A stretch of DNA of 34,173 nt from a virus: the IMG/VR virus record IMGVR_UViG_3300013132_000131, positions 1 through 34,173 of that record, one strand, 5' to 3'. The notes under the pieces were generated by a model that saw only the letters and a list, made by a program, of their open reading frames with translations, was not told the DNA's origin and ran no database searches. Each line of letters opens with the position of its first letter. The first letter of the stretch is position 1. Positions 15,952 through 23,662 of the stretch are shown in pieces. The position numbers and the translations under genes are program-made.

Positions 15952-16170
15952 ATGGAAAGAAATATACCTAACTTAGATTCTTTTTGTTTATCACCAATAG
16001 TTGGTGATGTGAAAACCGAAGAAAATTATAAAAATCAGATTTATAAATTTGAAAGAAATATTGAAAAAGGTCTTTTAGATATATTTAAAAAATTGGGTAT
16101 GAATGTAATTGTTAAGACAGACCTTATAATAATGAACTCACTACCTCTCGATATTTCAGCTCATATATAA
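15952..16170 (+). CDS. Hypothetical protein, probably frameshifted at its 3' end
   Basis: A 72-codon frame starting 2 bases after the gp55 stop, so translationally coupled to it. No family recognised; the middle is helical and charged (YKNQIYKFERNIEKGLLDIF). It ends at a TAA inside ATATATAAA. Removing one TA from the ATATATA run at 16163-16169 joins it to a further 57 codons of coding quality ending at 16343, giving a protein of about 129 residues. The present frame is therefore likely a truncated version caused by dinucleotide slippage, a real contraction/expansion switch, or a sequencing error. Confidence 0.55.
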   Translation: MERNIPNLDSFCLSPIVGDVKTEENYKNQIYKFERNIEKGLLDIFKKLGMNVIVKTDLIIMNSLPLDISAHI

Positions 16171-16343
16171 ATGATGCATATGATTATAGATATTTTAATA
16201 GAGAGATAGTAAAATATCTTATGGAGAGGGATATCTATAATTTCAGATTTTACATATATGTGGATATAACTAATATATCTTCTGATAATTGGACTCCATT
16301 TAATGAAATAGTGAAGTATCATTTTAGATATTACGAAAAATAA
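16171..16343 (+). pseudogene. Likely 3' part of the preceding gene in another frame
   Basis: Bases 16170-16343 read in the -1 frame give NDAYDYRYFNREIVKYLMER, then DIYNFRFYIYVDITNISSDN and a final TPFNEIVKYHFRYYEK before TAA. The first ATG in this frame is at 16221 (40 codons). The frame is open back to 16116 but has no plausible start there. The amino-acid composition looks like a real protein, so this is either the frameshifted tail of gene 15952 or a separate 40-residue peptide. Confidence 0.45.
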
Positions 16344-16369
16344 AAAGACATTTTATAAAACTTTTTTAC

Positions 16370-16377
16370 TATATTTG
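16370..16377 (+). promoter_or_regulatory. Host-type (Bacteroidota) promoter -7 box
   Basis: TATATTTG matches TAnnTTTG, the -7 box used by Bacteroidota primary sigma factors, 14 bases before the ATG at 16392. No clear -33 TTTG was found. Flanking bases (ACTATATTTGTA) are shared with the site at 27971-27978. Confidence 0.6.
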
Positions 16378-16391
16378 TAAAAATAAATATT

Positions 16392-16694
16392 ATGAATAAA
16401 GTTATTTTTCAGTTTTGGGAAAATTCTATTGAGGATTTTGATGTTATACCAGATGGGTGTTCATTGCACATAGATGATTTGGAATATGTTAGATGGATAG
16501 AAAATATTTACTCTGATAGAGATGTTAATTTGGTCCCGCAGGAATATGATAGGATTGTTGGTGATAGGTTAATTGCTTTTATCGAGGATGATTTATTTAC
16601 AAAAGTCGAGAATTTTAAGACTGTTAGATTATCTCAAAACCAATTAAATAATTTAATTTTAATGGATGAAATAGTTATCAAAGATATTGATTAA
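16392..16694 (+). CDS. Hypothetical early protein
   Basis: A 100-residue acidic protein with no recognised family. Notable segments are DVIPDGCSLHID, LVPQEYDRIVGDRLIAFIED and LSQNQLNNLILMDEIVIKDI. It has a single Cys and no membrane segment. It is directly preceded by a host-type TATATTTG promoter, so it is probably transcribed by unmodified host RNA polymerase early in infection, unlike the neighbouring structural genes. Its last 4 bases overlap the end of the convergent gp4 gene. Confidence 0.65.
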   Translation: MNKVIFQFWENSIEDFDVIPDGCSLHIDDLEYVRWIENIYSDRDVNLVPQEYDRIVGDRLIAFIEDDLFTKVENFKTVRLSQNQLNNLILMDEIVIKDID

Positions 16695-17215
16695 ACATTG
16701 AACTTTTTAAGATGTTCTTCGGTTATGATTATAAAATCATAACCTTTTTTATTGCACCAGTTTATCATAGTTTCCCATTTTTGTTTATTCTTATAAGCCA
16801 TTTTTAGATCATATTCAAAGTTTTTCAATTTTTTTCCTTTATCTTCTGGGACTTGTAGTCTGCCTTCTGTTAGTGCTTGTACAAAATTATATTCTTTTTG
16901 TGGTTTAACTTCAGCAACAACTTGTCTCAGAACTCCATTTATCCTCATTTCATAATAAAAGTCTACATGGTACACATGATTTTTAACTTTAGTATCGCCA
17001 TTTTCAAAATGAGTCATTTGATATGGTATTTGCAAACACTCGGCTCCCCATTTAATTATTTCTGGTTTTAGATCGAGCCATGTCATAATCTTCTTTTCCC
17101 AAGAACTTCTATAAAATAACCCACCTTGTCCATTTAATTTAATAACTTTATCTTTATTTGTTGGTATATAGAGTCCTCCATGGTATTTAGAATTATTTGG
17201 TTTCGAATTTAACAT
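16691..17215 (-). CDS. 4: Head completion protein gp4-like
   Basis: A 174-residue protein. KYHGGLYIPTN, then YRSSWEKKIMTWLDLKPEII, KWGAECLQIPYQ, HVYHVDFYYEM and VVAEVKPQKEYNF follow the T4 gp4 (gp50/65) head-completion family, about 150 residues in T4. The Asp in HVDFY and the EVKP motif resemble a PD-(D/E)XK nuclease core, consistent with an endonuclease-like fold in this family. In T4, gp4 is needed for packaged heads to become competent for tail joining. It is divergent from gene 17259 across a 43-base spacer holding a symmetrical promoter, and converges with gene 16392 with a 4-base overlap. Confidence 0.75.
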   Translation of the reverse strand: MLNSKPNNSKYHGGLYIPTNKDKVIKLNGQGGLFYRSSWEKKIMTWLDLKPEIIKWGAECLQIPYQMTHFENGDTKVKNHVYHVDFYYEMRINGVLRQVVAEVKPQKEYNFVQALTEGRLQVPEDKGKKLKNFEYDLKMAYKNKQKWETMINWCNKKGYDFIIITEEHLKKFNV

Positions 17216-17227
17216 AAGTTTAATTTC

Positions 17228-17246
17228 TTTTATTTATATATAAAAG
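17228..17246. promoter_or_regulatory. Symmetrical divergent late promoter
   Basis: TTTTATTTATATATAAAAG lies between the divergent genes starting at 17215 (-) and 17259 (+). Read either way it gives TTTATATATAA, the late-type core, 12-16 bases from each ATG. One element may serve both genes. Confidence 0.5.
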
Positions 17247-17258
17247 AAAAAACTTTCT

Positions 17259-17945
17259 ATGGGTTTATTAGATGATAGAGTTAAACTCAGTTTGTTGGTC
17301 AATGGTAATGGATTAGCAGATAACTATAAGAATAATTGCCTCTATTTGATGGATAAAATAACAAAGAGTAGTAAAGAATATACTGCTATCGGTATAAATG
17401 ATATAAAACCTGGTAGTTTTTATTTTATTCAATATGTTGATCCTTCAAATTGGATGGCTTGGTCTCCGGTTTTTATTGTTGATTGGAAAAAATTTGACAA
17501 TAAGATAGTTGTCTTTGCTGTTAATTTTAACTTTATACCATTGGAGGTTCGTACTGTTATATTTGATCCTTATTTTGTTGAGAAAAATTTTAAAGATGGT
17601 ATTCCACTTAAAGTTAATTATAAGGGTATGTATGATGAGTTGTTGAAATGGGGATTTGAATACTCATTAGTTGAGTATAATGCTATTCAAATAAAGATGA
17701 TTCATCGAATTGATATGGATGAAGTTCCTAGATTTTTGATGTCGGGTCATCCACTAACTAAATATGATCCTCAGAAGTTAATTCAAATATGGACTAAAAA
17801 GTTAGAGACTAGAGATCAAAGACATAATGAAATGATGAATTCACTTATTTCTGATTTTTACGAGATGGATGGTAAAATCAAAGAAAAGTATGTTGCTCTT
17901 AAAGGTCATATACAAAGAATACAAAATTCTTTAAGAAGATTTTAA
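17259..17945 (+). CDS. Hypothetical phage protein
   Basis: A 228-residue protein. The central part (INDIKPGSFYFIQYVDPSNW, then WSPVFIVDWKKFDN, VVFAVNFNFIPLEVRTVIFD) resembles the PG.fY.f.Y..........P.v.........g.N..ylP..vR layout seen in T4-type virion proteins of uncertain role, but the match is by eye and weak. The C-terminal ~70 residues are helical and basic and could form a coiled coil. It shares a bidirectional promoter with gp4, which favours a late virion-assembly role. No T4 gene number is assigned. Confidence 0.6.
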   Translation: MGLLDDRVKLSLLVNGNGLADNYKNNCLYLMDKITKSSKEYTAIGINDIKPGSFYFIQYVDPSNWMAWSPVFIVDWKKFDNKIVVFAVNFNFIPLEVRTVIFDPYFVEKNFKDGIPLKVNYKGMYDELLKWGFEYSLVEYNAIQIKMIHRIDMDEVPRFLMSGHPLTKYDPQKLIQIWTKKLETRDQRHNEMMNSLISDFYEMDGKIKEKYVALKGHIQRIQNSLRRF

Positions 17946-17963
17946 ATTTCATCAAAAATTCAT

Positions 17964-17971
17964 TATATTTG
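17964..17971 (+). promoter_or_regulatory. Host-type promoter -7 box
   Basis: TATATTTG followed by TAGA, as at 27971-27978, 21 bases before the ATG at 17993. It lies between the stop of gene 17259 and gene 17993. The -33 region is not recognisable. Confidence 0.6.
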
Positions 17972-17992
17972 TAGAGTTAATCCTGTAAAATT

Positions 17993-18442
17993 ATGAAGTA
18001 TTCAGTTTATATGTCGTTGGCTCAGAAATTGAGATCTTATGGTCAAAAAGAAAAAGCATTGGAAGTTATTAAACATGCCAATTCTATAGAAGAAAGAAAA
18101 ATAAATCAAATTGATTTTGATATTTTAGTTGGTAGAGTTAAAGCTTTTAATGGTGCTAAATTTGATTCTGTTCAGGTTCTTAGAGAAAAAGAGGGAAACA
18201 CAATTATGTGTATTTTTAAATCAGGTATTAGTAATACACACCGAATAAATTCAACAATTAAAAGTGACGGTAGTTTAGTTTGGTCTGACGGGAATTTATT
18301 TGAAAATAGAAAGTCTGTTAATAACTTTAACACATTAGTAAATCATCTAAAAAACTACAACAAAGATATTATTAATATTTTAGAAGAAATGTCCTTAGTG
18401 GATAGAGAAATAAAAGTTATACCAAGAACTTATTACAAATAA
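17993..18442 (+). CDS. Hypothetical early protein
   Basis: A 149-residue basic protein of unknown family. The N-terminal third is helical (YMSLAQKLRSYGQKEKALEV) and could be a TPR-like helical hairpin. The middle has beta-type segments (FDSVQVLREKEGNTIMCIFK). The C-terminus is helical and charged. It has its own host-type promoter and is followed after one base by gene 18444, with a terminator after that, so 17993-18680 looks like a two-gene early unit inserted between late genes. Confidence 0.65.
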   Translation: MKYSVYMSLAQKLRSYGQKEKALEVIKHANSIEERKINQIDFDILVGRVKAFNGAKFDSVQVLREKEGNTIMCIFKSGISNTHRINSTIKSDGSLVWSDGNLFENRKSVNNFNTLVNHLKNYNKDIINILEEMSLVDREIKVIPRTYYK

Positions 18443-18443
18443 T

Positions 18444-18680
18444 ATGAGCAAACGTGATTTTGATTATGAGATAATTAAAGATGCGATCTGTGAATCAGAT
18501 CCATCTGTAACTAGAAAGAATATTATATTTGAGAATGTATATGGTCCTCAAAATGGGTATATTATGGCTCCTTATAGAGAACTCGTATGGAGCAATAAGT
18601 TTTCAATATCAGTTGAAGAGTATGAGTTTAGATTAAAACAAAAACTCAGAGAGGAAAAAATAAACGATTTAGGGATATAA
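18444..18680 (+). CDS. Small hypothetical protein
   Basis: A 78-residue protein whose ATG begins one base after the stop of gene 17993, so translational coupling is likely. Mixed charge, with an aromatic-rich centre (IIFENVYGPQNGYIMAPYRE) and a charged helical C-terminus (RLKQKLREEKINDL). No recognised family, membrane segment or cysteine motif. It closes the two-gene unit driven by the promoter at 17964, and the terminator follows directly. Confidence 0.6.
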   Translation: MSKRDFDYEIIKDAICESDPSVTRKNIIFENVYGPQNGYIMAPYRELVWSNKFSISVEEYEFRLKQKLREEKINDLGI

Positions 18681-18681
18681 G

Positions 18682-18703
18682 AGAGGATTTAATCCTCTTT
18701 TTT
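18682..18703 (+). terminator. Terminator of the 17993-18680 unit
   Basis: Arms AGAGGATT / AATCCTCT followed by a T run ending at 18703, immediately after the TAA of gene 18444. Confidence 0.85.
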
Positions 18704-18721
18704 CATTTTAGGGAGATAGTA

Positions 18722-18734
18722 TTTTTATATATAC
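18722..18734 (+). promoter_or_regulatory. Putative late promoter of the portal gene
   Basis: TTTTTATATATAC lies 19 bases before the portal ATG at 18754 and just after a terminator, so the portal gene needs its own start of transcription here. Confidence 0.55.
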
Positions 18735-18753
18735 CATTAAAATTAATTTTTTA

Positions 18754-20493
18754 ATGGCTTCTTATAATTATAGAAATAATAATAACAGTGGTGATGGAAT
18801 GGGTTTTGTCAACTCTGCTGTAGAAAATAAAGGTCTATTTAATAGAATACTTCGTAATTTATCCAATTATGGTATGAATTATGACGATATGATCATTAGA
18901 AACCAAGTTGGTGTTGGTATCAATGAAGATCCATATGCTGCAAAGGGTGATTCTATGTACAATTTCTTTTCACAAAGGGCAGTCGCTTCTGTATTAAATA
19001 GAAAATCAATACCATATTTAGATAGATCTTATCCAGATAAAAGAAGAATATTAAGAGAATATTCCATTAAGGATGAAATTAGAGATTTTATTAGTGCTAT
19101 AGCTGATGAATCAATTGTATATAATGATACAAAGGATTTTTGCTCACCATCTCCTTTATCAAATGATTATTCTAAGGAGATAACGGATAAGTATCAGGAG
19201 TATTTTGAGAAAGTGTATAATAAATATGGTTTCTCTGATAGTGTAACTGCATATCAAATGATGAAAGATTTCCTTATTGATGGTTATGTTGCAATTGAGT
19301 TAGTTTGGGATGATAAAAAGAAGAATATTATCGCATTTAATAGGTTAAGACCAGAGAGTATAGTACCTGCTTATGAGCCAAATATCGGGCATCTATGGAT
19401 TCAATTTCCAGAAGATCCACAATTGAGGAGAATATTTTTAGATTCTCAAATAGTATTTATATCATATTCATCACAGAATGATTATTCTGAAACTTCTTAT
19501 GTTGAGGGTTTGATAAAGCCGTATAATCAATTAAAAATATTAGAGCAGACTAGAATTATGTTTAACATAATGAATGCTACTATCTATCAAAAGTTTACTA
19601 TTCCTATTAAGGGTATGTCTCGACAAAAAGCTGAAGAACAAATTGGTCAATTGATTCAAGATTATTCAGAAGAAATTGAATTTGATGAAACATTGGGTAC
19701 TATTAATGTTAATGGTACTAAACACATACCATATAATAAACAAGTTTGGTTTCCTGAAGGTGATGCTGGTACTCCAAATATGGAGTTAATGACACCACAA
19801 GGTCATGATTTAAATGAGGAATCTATGTTAAAATGGTTTCATCAGGCTCTTAAAAGAGCTTCTAAAATACCAGTTACTAGGTTTGAAGCAGAGAGTGGTG
19901 GTGGAACATTTATATCAGATCAAGCTGGTTTAACAAATGATGAGGTTAAGTTTCATAATTTTATTGGTAGGTTAAGAGCTAATTTTAAAGAATTGATTGT
20001 TAAGCCTATAAAGTTGCAAATGTTGGTTGAGTTTCCAGAGCTTGTAGAAGATGAGGTTATAATGAATGAGATGGATATTGATTTTAATTCAAATCAAATC
20101 TTTGAAGAGTGGAAGAAAATAAACAATTTGGCTAAAAGAGCTGAGGCAATTGGGACATTAACTGGTATTATGAATGGTGAGAAACCTTATTTCCATATAG
20201 AGTGGATTATGGATCATGTATTTAAGTTAACTCCTGAAGAAAAAGCAGAAAATCAAAAATACTGGGCTAAAGATGCTGCTGGTGTTGGTTCTGGAGGAGC
20301 TCAGGCTAGTGCTCAAAGTGGAATGGATGTAGGCGCTCAGGGTGGAATGGATACTCAAGGTGGAATGGATACTGGCGCTCAAGGTGGAATGGATACTGGT
20401 GCTCAAGCACCACCTGCTCAAGGAGGTCAAACTGCTCCAGAACCACCAGCTCAGGGTGGTGCTCAAGGTGGAAGTTCTGAATTTGAGTTTTAA
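18754..20493 (+). CDS. 20: Portal protein gp20-like
   Basis: A 579-residue protein, close to T4 gp20 (524). It would form the dodecameric ring at the head vertex through which DNA is packaged and ejected. The pattern SIKDEIRDFISAIADESIVY, then KDFLIDGYVAIELVWDD, NRLRPESIVPAYEPN, a long helical region with SMLKWFHQALKRASKIPVTRFEAES... followed by LTNDEVKFHNFIGRLR and ELIVKPIKLQML is typical of T4-type portals. The last ~70 residues are a Gly/Gln/Ala/Pro low-complexity tail with repeated QGGMDTGA, ending in SSEFEF. Late-type promoter upstream; homing endonuclease immediately downstream. Confidence 0.9.
   Translation: MASYNYRNNNNSGDGMGFVNSAVENKGLFNRILRNLSNYGMNYDDMIIRNQVGVGINEDPYAAKGDSMYNFFSQRAVASVLNRKSIPYLDRSYPDKRRILREYSIKDEIRDFISAIADESIVYNDTKDFCSPSPLSNDYSKEITDKYQEYFEKVYNKYGFSDSVTAYQMMKDFLIDGYVAIELVWDDKKKNIIAFNRLRPESIVPAYEPNIGHLWIQFPEDPQLRRIFLDSQIVFISYSSQNDYSETSYVEGLIKPYNQLKILEQTRIMFNIMNATIYQKFTIPIKGMSRQKAEEQIGQLIQDYSEEIEFDETLGTINVNGTKHIPYNKQVWFPEGDAGTPNMELMTPQGHDLNEESMLKWFHQALKRASKIPVTRFEAESGGGTFISDQAGLTNDEVKFHNFIGRLRANFKELIVKPIKLQMLVEFPELVEDEVIMNEMDIDFNSNQIFEEWKKINNLAKRAEAIGTLTGIMNGEKPYFHIEWIMDHVFKLTPEEKAENQKYWAKDAAGVGSGGAQASAQSGMDVGAQGGMDTQGGMDTGAQGGMDTGAQAPPAQGGQTAPEPPAQGGAQGGSSEFEF
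20317..20480 (+). repeat. Short coding repeats in the portal C-terminus
   Basis: Repeated GGTGGAATGGATACT-type units encode QGGMD repeats followed by Pro/Gln/Gly-rich sequence. A likely site of copy-number variation through slippage. Confidence 0.7.
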
Positions 20494-20507
20494 TTTTTAA
20501 TATATAT
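20494..20507 (+). promoter_or_regulatory. Putative late promoter before gene 20523
   Basis: TTTTTAATATATAT begins one base after the portal stop and lies 16 bases before the ATG at 20523. Same motif as at 28005-28020. Confidence 0.5.
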
Positions 20508-20522
20508 AAATAAAATTATTAT

Positions 20523-21173
20523 ATGTATAGTATTTATGTATTGAAATGTCCTATTTCAAATGAAGTTGGATTCCCAAATATGATTACTCAGTCTTTTCTC
20601 TATTTTAGCTCTTGTTTGTCCAACATATCTAAAAAAACTAAAAAAAAGTATTCACATAAAGATAATTGGATATTAAAACTATCTAGATTAGAATTGAAAC
20701 CAATTATAGAGAAGATTGAGGAAATATCTTTGGATTCAGATCTATCATATGTTTTGGAGAGAGAAACATATTGGATTTTAAAATATCGAAGTGGTAATTT
20801 AGTTAACGCTACTGATGGTGGTGAGTATAGTATAAATAATAAAAGAGGTGTTCATAAACCAATGAATGGAGAGAATAATCCAATGTGGGGTAAAAAACAT
20901 AGCGATTTTAGTAAAAAAATTATGAGAGAAAAAAAATTGGGTTTATATAATGGTGTTGATAATCCAAGATCAAAGGTAATTTATCAATATGATAAAAATC
21001 TAAAACTTTTAAAAAGCTGGAATTATGCTAAAGAATGTGCTGAATTTTATAAAATTTCAAGAGGTAATATTTCAACTTGTGCAAAATTTAATTCAACCAA
21101 AGATAAAGATGATAAATATATAACATGTTCCGGATTTATATTTTCATTCATAGAATTAAATTCTAAGTTATGA
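20523..21173 (+). CDS. Degenerate GIY-YIG homing endonuclease
   Basis: A 216-residue protein with the architecture of a GIY-YIG homing endonuclease: N-terminal nuclease-like domain (SIYVLKCPISNEV), E79/E81 in LERETYWILKYR, then LVNATDGG, a NUMOD3-type module (GENNPMWGKKHSDFSKKI, ~117-133) and an IENR/NUMOD1-like DNA-reading module (VIYQYDKNLKLLKSWNYAKE onward). In relatives the NEV motif is followed by R-Y-I/V-G-K-T and an arginine helix; here this is GFPNMITQSFLYFSSCL, so the YIG triad and the catalytic Arg are missing although the frame is intact. It probably binds DNA but may not cut. It follows the portal gene directly and could be a recent casualty or a repurposed regulator. Confidence 0.75.
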   Translation: MYSIYVLKCPISNEVGFPNMITQSFLYFSSCLSNISKKTKKKYSHKDNWILKLSRLELKPIIEKIEEISLDSDLSYVLERETYWILKYRSGNLVNATDGGEYSINNKRGVHKPMNGENNPMWGKKHSDFSKKIMREKKLGLYNGVDNPRSKVIYQYDKNLKLLKSWNYAKECAEFYKISRGNISTCAKFNSTKDKDDKYITCSGFIFSFIELNSKL

Positions 21174-21243
21174 ATTAATATGAAGATTAGCTAATATAGA
21201 ATTATTCTGCTCGTGGTGAGTTTTAGAAATTATTATAAAAAAG

Positions 21244-21269
21244 AAAACCTCTCAAATGAGAGGTTTTTT
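21244..21269. terminator. Bidirectional terminator
   Basis: Arms AAAACCTCTC / GAGAGGTTTT with loop AAAT, ending in a T run, between the convergent genes ending at 21173 (+) and 21268 (-). The preceding 70 bases (21174-21243) hold nothing recognisable. Confidence 0.9.
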
Positions 21270-21726
21270 ATGCTACATTGTTCCAATTTTCATTTACATA
21301 GAAATAAACAAATTGTCCACTATCATTAAATTTCATTGATAGTTCTATTTTTAAACCAGAATCTAATATGTCTATTATAGTTCTACCTAATTCTGTTTGT
21401 AGTGGTCTCCATTCAATTTCCAATTCTTCTACAAAATCATCTTTAATTATCATAGATATTCCTTTAACAGTGAAAGCAATATCTGATAACATTGGATCAA
21501 ATTCATATCCACTAATTTTACCATATTCATTAATATCCTCAATATCAAATTGCACTCTCTTACCTTCTAATAAAGTATTTAGTTTAATTTCTCTTTTAAA
21601 TTGAGTCCATTGTGACCATTTTTTGAATTTATACTCAAATTGAGATAGTTTGATTCCATCTAGATAGAACTTATACTTTCTATTTTTTAGATGTGATTCA
21701 CCATCTACTCTAAACATTTGGCCCAT
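21268..21726 (-). CDS. Hypothetical protein downstream of the RNase R gene
   Basis: A 152-residue protein, beta-rich by appearance (KYKFYLDGIKLSQFEYKF, GKRVQFDIEDI, ELSMKFNDSGQFVYFYV) with a central helical stretch (LQTELGRTIIDILDSGLKIE). No family recognised and no membrane or signal segment. Its ATG begins 4 bases after the RNase R stop on the same strand, so the two are co-transcribed and likely coupled. That linkage is the only hint at its role; a partner or accessory of the RNase is possible. Confidence 0.65.
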   Translation of the reverse strand: MGQMFRVDGESHLKNRKYKFYLDGIKLSQFEYKFKKWSQWTQFKREIKLNTLLEGKRVQFDIEDINEYGKISGYEFDPMLSDIAFTVKGISMIIKDDFVEELEIEWRPLQTELGRTIIDILDSGLKIELSMKFNDSGQFVYFYVNENWNNVA

Positions 21727-21730
21727 TTTA

Positions 21731-23662
21731 TTAAAATTTTAAAAAATCTATTTGTTTCTTTTCTAAGTTTGTTGATTTTACAACTACTTTTATTCTATCA
21801 CCCAATCTTATTTCTTCTCCTAATTGACTTATTGCTACATATCTATCTGGATAGGCAATCCATTTTCCTTGTAATTCTGATAATCTTATTAAGCCTTCAC
21901 ACTTATTCTCTTCTATCTCAACATAGATTCCTCTATCTAAAACTCCAGATACTATACCTTCGAAAACTCTCCCTATTTTATCACTAAGGTATTCCACTTG
22001 TTTATATTTTATGGAATCTCTTTGAGCTTTTGCTGAGACTACTTCTTGTTTGGATATCCATTCACATTTTGAACTTAAATCTCCAGGTGATAATTCTCCT
22101 TTGTATTTTTCTTGTCCTAGTGCCTTTGAAAGTAATCTATGTGTTAAAATATCACTATATCTTCTGATAGGTGATGTGAAATGAGAATAGTGTTGGAATC
22201 CTAGTCCATAGTGTCCAATTTCTCTGGTTGAGTATTTTGCTTTTTGTTGAGCTCTTATTATTAGAGTTGTTATTATATTCTCTTCAGCTTCTCCTTTTAT
22301 CTTTTTGATAAGATCATTTATAACTAATTTAGTTTTCTCAGGAGTATCTCCAAAGTGTATTACATGTCCTAGTCCTGATATAAAAGATTTAAAGTGTTCT
22401 AATTTTGATTCTTCTGGTTCCTCGTGTATTCTATTAACACAAGGTAGGTTTCTAGACTTTATAAATTTTGCGACCTCTCTATTAGCTAATAACATATATT
22501 CTTCTATAAGATGGTTAGCTTCTTTTTGTTCTTTTAGATAAACTCCTATTGGTTTTTTATTATCATCAGCTAATTTGAATTTAACTTCAACTCCGCCTAT
22601 TTCCATAGACCCGCCTAGCATTCTTCTCTTTCTCATTTTTCTAGCCAATCTATTTAGTTCTAATATTACATTATCACAATCTTTCCACTCTTCAGAAGCT
22701 GATCCTCTATCTATTACTTCCTGAGCCATTTCATATGAGTAATCTCTATTAACATTTATTATAGTTTTTCCAAACCAAGTACTTTCTATTCTTCCATCAT
22801 TGTTTAGTTCTACTATAACAGAAAAGCATAATTTATCACTACCTGATTTGAGTGAGCATATTCCATTACTTAATCTTTTTGGTAGCATTGGTACACATCT
22901 ATCTACTAGATATACTGATGTTGATCTTCTCAGAGCTTCTTTATCTAATTCTGATCCTGGTTTTATGTAATGTGTTACATCTGCTATGTTTATGGAGATA
23001 TATCTTTTCCCGTCTTTAAACTCTAATCCTATGGTATCATCTGCATCTTTTGAATCGTGAGGATCTATTCCAATTGTTGTTACACCTCTTAAATCTCTTC
23101 TTCTGGATATTTCTTTTTCTGTTATAATTTCTGGCATTAGTTCTGCCTCATTTAGTACTTCTTGTGGGAAATCAACCGGGAGACCATATTCATACATTAT
23201 GGCATTCATTTCAGTTTCATTTTCTCCTATGAAACCTAATACTTTTTTAATTTTAGCGTTGGGTGATTTTGAATCTTCCCATCCTATTAATTCTACTAAT
23301 ACTTTTTGATTATCTTCTGCGTTATGTGATCCTCTTATATAAAAATCTGTATGTATTTTTGGATTATCTGGTATAACGAATGTGTGGTCTTTTTTTACTT
23401 GTGTAGTTCCTACAAATTCTGTTTTAAATCTTTTTACAACTTCTATAACTTCTCCTTCTAATTTTTTACCATTATTGAAAAGTTTAATTTTTACTGTATC
23501 TAAGTGTAATGATTTTCCGGTTCTTTTTTTGTGTATATAGAATTCTTTTCCTTCGAATTTAAGTGTGGCGTTGCCGACTACTGAAAATTCTATTTGGGAT
23601 TCAATAATATCCCCTTCTTTAAATTTAGCCATCTTGGTTTTTATTTTTATCTCGTTTGACAT
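21731..23662 (-). CDS. rnr: RNase R/RNase II-type 3'-5' exoribonuclease
   Basis: A 643-residue protein with the RNB catalytic domain. IDPHDSKDADD (199-209) supplies the acidic residues that bind Mg2+, and HFTSPIRRYSDILTHR (~490-508) is the second hallmark of the family. The N-terminal ~150 residues contain cold-shock-like beta segments and the C-terminal ~75 residues are an S1 RNA-binding domain (GRVFEGIVSGVLDRGIYVEI). Bacterial RNase R is about 700-810 residues, so this is a compact version with all catalytic residues. Two starts are possible: 23662 (MSNEIKIK), inside the upstream gene, or 23632 (MAKFKEGD), which follows an A-rich stretch like other starts here and leaves only an 8-base overlap. 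It would degrade structured RNA during infection. Confidence 0.88.
   Translation of the reverse strand: MSNEIKIKTKMAKFKEGDIIESQIEFSVVGNATLKFEGKEFYIHKKRTGKSLHLDTVKIKLFNNGKKLEGEVIEVVKRFKTEFVGTTQVKKDHTFVIPDNPKIHTDFYIRGSHNAEDNQKVLVELIGWEDSKSPNAKIKKVLGFIGENETEMNAIMYEYGLPVDFPQEVLNEAELMPEIITEKEISRRRDLRGVTTIGIDPHDSKDADDTIGLEFKDGKRYISINIADVTHYIKPGSELDKEALRRSTSVYLVDRCVPMLPKRLSNGICSLKSGSDKLCFSVIVELNNDGRIESTWFGKTIINVNRDYSYEMAQEVIDRGSASEEWKDCDNVILELNRLARKMRKRRMLGGSMEIGGVEVKFKLADDNKKPIGVYLKEQKEANHLIEEYMLLANREVAKFIKSRNLPCVNRIHEEPEESKLEHFKSFISGLGHVIHFGDTPEKTKLVINDLIKKIKGEAEENIITTLIIRAQQKAKYSTREIGHYGLGFQHYSHFTSPIRRYSDILTHRLLSKALGQEKYKGELSPGDLSSKCEWISKQEVVSAKAQRDSIKYKQVEYLSDKIGRVFEGIVSGVLDRGIYVEIEENKCEGLIRLSELQGKWIAYPDRYVAISQLGEEIRLGDRIKVVVKSTNLEKKQIDFLKF

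Noticed and set aside
17259-17945. Assignment as gp53 because it adjoins gp4 as in T4
   Set aside because: The sequence shows none of the T4 gp53 pattern; gene order alone is not enough, especially as the genes are divergent here.
20227-20466. Ser/Thr-rich open frame opposite the portal C-terminus
   Set aside because: It is the mirror of the short portal repeats (SIHSTLSA); such shadows arise from low-complexity coding DNA.
21174-21243. Possible tRNA or small RNA in the gap after the degenerate endonuclease
   Set aside because: No cloverleaf arms or T-loop sequence can be formed; only the terminator that follows is supported.
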